Positions 5,549 to 7,780 of a stretch of DNA of 7,780 bases are shown piece after piece. Below the pieces are notes generated by a model, which was not told the DNA's origin, ran no database searches, and saw only the letters and a list, made by a program, of their open reading frames with translations. The stretch is from Pseudomonadota bacterium (GTDB lineage: Bacteria; Pseudomonadota; Alphaproteobacteria; UBA828; JAPUJA01), in the NCBI GenBank assembly GCA_027296525.1, contig JAPUJA010000347.1:1-7780 (forward strand), written 5' to 3'. The position numbers were made by a program, and so were the translations under genes. Position 1 is the first letter of the stretch. Each line of letters opens with the position of its first letter.

Positions 5549-6784
5549 CCGGACGGGCGGTGCTTGCGGCAGGTGCAGGGCGCGCACGTCCTCGCCCGTC
5601 GGATACTGGAAGACGCGAAGGCCGAAGAAGGGCAGGACCGCGAGAAGGTGATCGAAGATGTCGGCCTGGATGCCCTCGTAATTCACCCAGTTCGTGTCGT
5701 TGCTGAAGGCGTAGATCTCGAGCGGCAGACCGTCCGGCGAAGGCCGAAGCTGGCGGACCATCAGGGTCATGTCCTTTCTGAGCTTGGCGTTCTCGTCGAG
5801 ATAGGCCGTGACATAGGCGCGAAAGGTTCCGAGGTTGGTCAGCGCGCGGCGGTTGACGAGGAGCGGATCGCCCTCGCCCAACTCCGCGTTGGCCCGGGCG
5901 AGCTCTTCCTCCTTGGCTTGGAGATAGGGCTGAAGCCGGCGGATCCGTCGGAAGCGCTCGATCATTTCGGGATCACAGAAGGAGACGCTCGTCTGGTCGA
6001 TGAGCAGGCTCCGCTTGATCCGCCTCCCGCCCGCTTCACTCATGCCGCGCCAGTTCTTGAACGAGCCCTCGACCAGCTTGTAGGTGGGGACGGAGACGAT
6101 CGTTTTGTCCCAGTTTCGGACCTTCACGATATGCAACGCCACGTCGATCACATCGCCATCGACGCCGTATTCCGGTATTTCGATCCAGTCGCCGGGACGC
6201 ACGAGATCGTTCGCCGCGAGCTGAATGCTCGCGATCAAGGAGAGAATCGTATCCTTGAACACGAACAGCAGCACCGCCGTCATGGCGCCGATACCGCTCA
6301 AGACCCCCCAGGGCGACTGATTGATCAGGAGGCATATCGCGAGCACGCCGCCCAGGAGGTAGACAACCAGCTTGACGAGCTGCACATAGCCCTTGATCGA
6401 GCGGCGCTTCGCGACCGGATAGAGCTGATAGATATCGATGACCGAGGAGAGCAGCCGGTCGATCGTGATCACGACATTGATCACGATGTAGGCGAGGATC
6501 ACCCGGTGCCCGATTTCGGCGTAATCCGCGTAGTAGCTGACCCCGGCATAGAGCACGAGCGCCGGCGCGATGAAGGCGAGCTGTTTGAACACGCCGCGCC
6601 GCGCCAGGATGTCGTCCCACTGGCTGCGCGTGCGTTCGAGCACGCGATACACGATGCGCATCAGCACGAAGCGCACGACACCATAGGTCAGCGCCGCCGC
6701 CGCCAGGATCACGACCGGGTAGAGGAAACCGTACGGGCCGATGAGATCGGCGATCCAGTCGGCGAGCTTGCTTTGATCGTCCAT
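5534..6784 (-). CDS. YbdG-type miniconductance mechanosensitive channel (MscS family)
   Basis: It is an inner-membrane channel that opens under membrane tension to relieve turgor. The 416-residue length matches E. coli YbdG (about 415). Predicted membrane segments lie near residues 20-41, 68-86, 94-117, 136-154 and 160-187. The last is the pore-lining helix GIGAMTAVLLFVFKD, followed by SIQLAANDLVRPGDWIEIP (186-204), the start of the MscS beta domain. Features peculiar to the YbdG branch are VKVRNWDKTIVSVPTY, SFKNWRGMSEAGGRRIKRSL and the long C-terminal cytoplasmic domain ending in a DHLLAVLPFFGLRVFQYPTG segment. The frame is open to 6859, but the ATG at 6784 gives the family N-terminus and has GAGG 4 nt and AAGGA about 11 nt upstream. 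Its stop codon lies in a 16-bp tandem repeat. A likely promoter lies about 110 bp upstream in the divergent region. Confidence 0.93.
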   Translation of the reverse strand: MDDQSKLADWIADLIGPYGFLYPVVILAAAALTYGVVRFVLMRIVYRVLERTRSQWDDILARRGVFKQLAFIAPALVLYAGVSYYADYAEIGHRVILAYIVINVVITIDRLLSSVIDIYQLYPVAKRRSIKGYVQLVKLVVYLLGGVLAICLLINQSPWGVLSGIGAMTAVLLFVFKDTILSLIASIQLAANDLVRPGDWIEIPEYGVDGDVIDVALHIVKVRNWDKTIVSVPTYKLVEGSFKNWRGMSEAGGRRIKRSLLIDQTSVSFCDPEMIERFRRIRRLQPYLQAKEEELARANAELGEGDPLLVNRRALTNLGTFRAYVTAYLDENAKLRKDMTLMVRQLRPSPDGLPLEIYAFSNDTNWVNYEGIQADIFDHLLAVLPFFGLRVFQYPTGEDVRALHLPQAPPVRPAAG

Positions 6785-6859
6785 TGCGCCTCGAGTCCTT
6801 AAAACTCGCCCCCGCGCGCCGGAACGCCGTCGCCGAGGGGCCGATGAGACCGAATCCAC

Positions 6860-6877
6860 CGCCCCCGATCGAGGGCG
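6860..6877. promoter_or_regulatory. 18-bp operator-like dyad in the channel gene leader
   Basis: Bases 6860-6868 pair with 6877-6869 with a single mismatch (6865/6872): CGCCCCCGA against TCGAGGGCG. It falls about 12 bp downstream of the expected transcription start of the channel gene, where a repressor could act, or where the transcript could fold. The centre CGATCG is a common hexamer in this DNA, which lowers its weight. Confidence 0.4.
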
Positions 6878-6895
6878 TCCGGAAACCCAGCTAAC

Positions 6896-6923
6896 AATAT
6901 ATGGGGGGTGTTCTTTTGCTCAA
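6896..6923 (-). promoter_or_regulatory. Likely sigma-70 promoter of the mechanosensitive channel gene
   Basis: On the minus strand TTGAGC (6923-6918; four of six consensus bases) is followed by a 16-bp spacer and TATATT (6901-6896; five of six). This is the most A/T-rich patch upstream of the channel gene. The expected start near 6889 gives a leader of about 105 nt containing the 18-bp dyad. Confidence 0.55.
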
Positions 6924-6944
6924 GGGCTTATCTTGTGGCAGAAT
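6916..6944 (+). promoter_or_regulatory. Weak candidate promoter for the arsC-like/cyclodeaminase pair
   Basis: TTGCTC (6916-6921), a 17-bp spacer and CAGAAT (6939-6944) match three and four consensus positions. Its -35 overlaps the -35 of the minus-strand channel promoter, so the two polymerases could not bind at once. No better-spaced plus-strand candidate was seen; TTGAGG at 6961 and TTATAA at 6987 are 20 bp apart. Confidence 0.25.
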
Positions 6945-7069
6945 CCGGCTTCGGCGTCACTTGAGGACCGCCCCGCATTCAGCCCCTTATAAGACCCCGT
7001 CTCAAAGCCCCTCAGCGGCGCCGGGGCGAGCTGGACAGGGTCATACCCCCATGCAACCATCCCGGGCGT

Positions 7070-7094
7070 CGGAAAGGGTGGCACCGGAAAGGGT
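7070..7094 (+). repeat. 10-bp direct repeat upstream of the arsC-like gene
   Basis: CGGAAAGGGT occurs at 7070-7079 and 7085-7094, a 15-bp period. The second copy ends 8 nt before the ATG, so its purine-rich part probably serves as the ribosome binding region. The first copy may be chance or a standby site. Confidence 0.4.
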
Positions 7095-7102
7095 TAAGGG
7101 TC

Positions 7103-7450
7103 ATGGGCGTTACGATCTACCACAACCCGCGCTGCTCGAAATCGCGCCAAACCCTCGAACTTCTGCGCGCGAAGGGCGTCGAACCGACGATCGTGGAATA
7201 TCTCAAGGCCCCGCCGAGTGTGGCGGAGCTCGAGCGCATCCTGAAACGGCTCGGGCTCGAGCCACGCGAGCTGATGCGCCGGAAAGAGGCGGCGTACGCG
7301 GCGGCCGGACTCGACGATCCGAGCCTTTCGCGCGAGGCGTTGATCCAGGCGATGATCGACCATCCGGTCCTGATCGAACGCCCGATCGTCCTTTCCGGCG
7401 GGCAGGCGGTGCTGGGCCGTCCGCCGGAGAAGGCGCTCGATCTCCTCTGA
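7103..7450 (+). CDS. ArsC/Spx-fold protein, YfgD-type putative glutaredoxin-dependent arsenate reductase
   Basis: The 115-residue product has the thioredoxin-like ArsC fold. In this family an N-terminal cysteine attacks arsenate, and the adduct is resolved with glutathione and glutaredoxin. Visible hallmarks are HNPRCSKSRQTLELL with the catalytic Cys11, a basic pair at Arg59-Arg60 in ELMRRKE, IERPIV with Arg93, and LGRPPE with Arg106, corresponding to the arginines that hold the oxyanion in ArsC. CSKSR rather than CGTSR, plus ALIQAMIDHP, places it with E. coli YfgD, a housekeeping branch whose arsenate activity is less certain than that of plasmid ArsC. There is no arsR, arsB or acr3 neighbour. 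The ATG at 7103 is chosen because the protein begins directly at the first strand (VTIYHNP). It is followed after 28 bp by the cyclodeaminase-family gene, so the two probably share a transcript. Confidence 0.9.
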   Translation: MGVTIYHNPRCSKSRQTLELLRAKGVEPTIVEYLKAPPSVAELERILKRLGLEPRELMRRKEAAYAAAGLDDPSLSREALIQAMIDHPVLIERPIVLSGGQAVLGRPPEKALDLL

Positions 7451-7467
7451 AGCAAAACCGCCCGCCC

Positions 7468-7474
7468 GGTGATC
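7468..7474 (+). promoter_or_regulatory. Extended Shine-Dalgarno before the cyclodeaminase-family gene
   Basis: GGTGATC is complementary to seven bases of the 16S rRNA 3' end. Two adjacent ATG codons follow, at 7479 (4-nt spacing) and 7482 (7-nt spacing). The second is slightly favoured by spacing and by the family N-terminus. Confidence 0.55.
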
Positions 7475-7481
7475 GGCGATG

Positions 7482-7780
7482 ATGCGCTCGATCGACGCAT
7501 CCGAGGTCGAGCGCGCGCTCGATTATCCCTCGCTCATCGACCGGCTTCGCGAGGCGTTCCGGGGTGGCATCGAGGCGCCGCGACGGCATCATCATACGAT
7601 CCCCGATCGCGACCAGGCGACGCTTCTGCTCATGCCCGCCTGGCAGAAGGACGGGCCGCTCGGCGTGAAGATCGCGACCGTCTTTCCCTCCAATCAAGAG
7701 CGCGACCTCCCCTCCGTCTTCGGGGTCTACCTGTTGCTCGACGGCATGACGGGTGAGCCCATCGCCGCGATCGAGGCCCG
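7482..7780 (+). CDS. Ornithine cyclodeaminase / mu-crystallin family protein, N-terminal part (3' end outside window)
   Basis: About 99 residues are visible and the frame runs open through the window edge. Family members are NAD(P)-dependent: ornithine cyclodeaminase makes proline from ornithine, while relatives reduce ketimines or delta-1-pyrroline-2-carboxylate, or act as alanine dehydrogenase. The N-terminus MRSIDASEVERALDYPSLI, the PRRHHHTIP segment (residues 33-41), LLLMPAWQ (48-55) and GVKIATVFPSN with the conserved substrate-binding Lys63 match the first domain of the family; Arg34 or Arg35 is the likely carboxylate contact. The Rossmann domain that would bind the nucleotide lies beyond the window, so substrate and cofactor cannot be judged. 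The start at 7482 could be 7479 (one extra Met). The gene lies 28-31 bp after the arsC-like gene. An ornithine link to argD/argF is suggestive but unproven. Confidence 0.87.
   Translation, partial: MRSIDASEVERALDYPSLIDRLREAFRGGIEAPRRHHHTIPDRDQATLLLMPAWQKDGPLGVKIATVFPSNQERDLPSVFGVYLLLDGMTGEPIAAIEA

Larger units (their letters stand above)
6785..7102. other. Divergent intergenic region between the channel gene and the arsC-like gene (318 bp)
   Basis: No protein or RNA gene is supported here; the ATG-initiated frames from 6901 and 7051 are out of frame with the downstream gene and compositionally random. What it holds: a likely promoter for the channel gene (6896-6923, minus), a weaker candidate for the plus-strand pair (6916-6944), an 18-bp operator-like dyad (6860-6877), a 5-bp inverted repeat CGAGT/ACTCG (6792-6796 and 6804-6808) around the channel's ribosome site, the 8-bp palindrome CTTATAAG (6986-6993), a short GGGT-CAT-ACCC foldback (7038-7048) and a 10-bp direct repeat just before the arsC-like start. 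If the plus-strand candidate is correct, the arsC-like leader would be about 150 nt. Confidence 0.7.

Noticed and set aside
5564..6802. 412-codon plus-strand open frame opposite the mechanosensitive channel gene, and a similar 350-codon frame opposite argD (3520-4572)
   Set aside because: Both are rich in His, Asp, Glu and Arg as expected from antisense of high-GC coding DNA, with no recognisable domain.
6937..6950. Sigma-54 like TGGCA element in the divergent region
   Set aside because: The GG and GC dinucleotides are 9 rather than 10 bp apart and the TTGC(A/T) half is missing.
6901..7482. 193-codon plus-strand frame starting in the divergent region
   Set aside because: It is out of frame with the clear ArsC-like protein it overlaps, has low-complexity Arg/Pro/Ser/Gly composition, and lacks a ribosome site.
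1..7780. A shared osmotic-stress system linking trkH and the mechanosensitive channel
   Set aside because: They lie on opposite strands, about 5 kb apart, with the arginine operon between them; proximity alone does not support a joint system.

Overview
This is a compact, G+C-rich chromosomal stretch that looks alphaproteobacterial, probably Rhodospirillales-like. The evidence is the argD-argF-hslO order on one strand, an alpha-type Hsp33, G/C-ending codons, and very long antisense shadow frames of the kind high-GC DNA produces. No mobile element, tRNA, rRNA, CRISPR array or phage gene is visible. All genes look native and intact, except the two cut by the window edges.

Layout. Positions 1-816 (+) hold the C-terminal part of a TrkH-type potassium uptake subunit. 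It converges on a minus-strand block and shares a CTAG with it, so both stop codons overlap by 4 bp. Read in its own direction, that block is argD (4470-3295, GTG start), argF (3298-2387), hslO (2386-1463) and an unnamed lipoprotein gene (1409-813). argD/argF overlap by ATGA, argF/hslO abut as TAG-ATG, and the hslO-lipoprotein gap is 53 bp with a perfect 16-bp palindrome. A near-consensus promoter (TTGACA, 17 bp, GATACT) lies just upstream of argD, so the arginine genes probably start their own transcript. Further upstream on the same strand are a YadH-like ABC-2 permease (5354-4569) and a YbdG-type miniconductance mechanosensitive channel (6784-5534). Between these two lie three exact copies of a 16-bp repeat that starts inside the channel gene, and a 7-bp inverted repeat near a possible permease promoter.

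A 318-bp divergent region (6785-7102) separates the channel gene from a plus-strand pair: a YfgD-type ArsC/Spx-fold protein (7103-7450) and the start of an ornithine cyclodeaminase/mu-crystallin family gene (7482 to the window end).

How the genes relate. ArgD and ArgF catalyse two steps of arginine synthesis, with ornithine between them; the cyclodeaminase-family gene could use ornithine or another amino or imino acid. Hsp33 is a redox-activated chaperone. TrkH and the mechanosensitive channel both serve ion and turgor balance, but they are not adjacent and need not be co-regulated. I see no convincing undescribed multi-gene system. The items most worth following are the uncharacterised lipoprotein attached to the arg-hslO operon with its palindrome, the triplicated repeat at the channel stop codon, and the back-to-back promoters with an operator-like dyad upstream of the channel.
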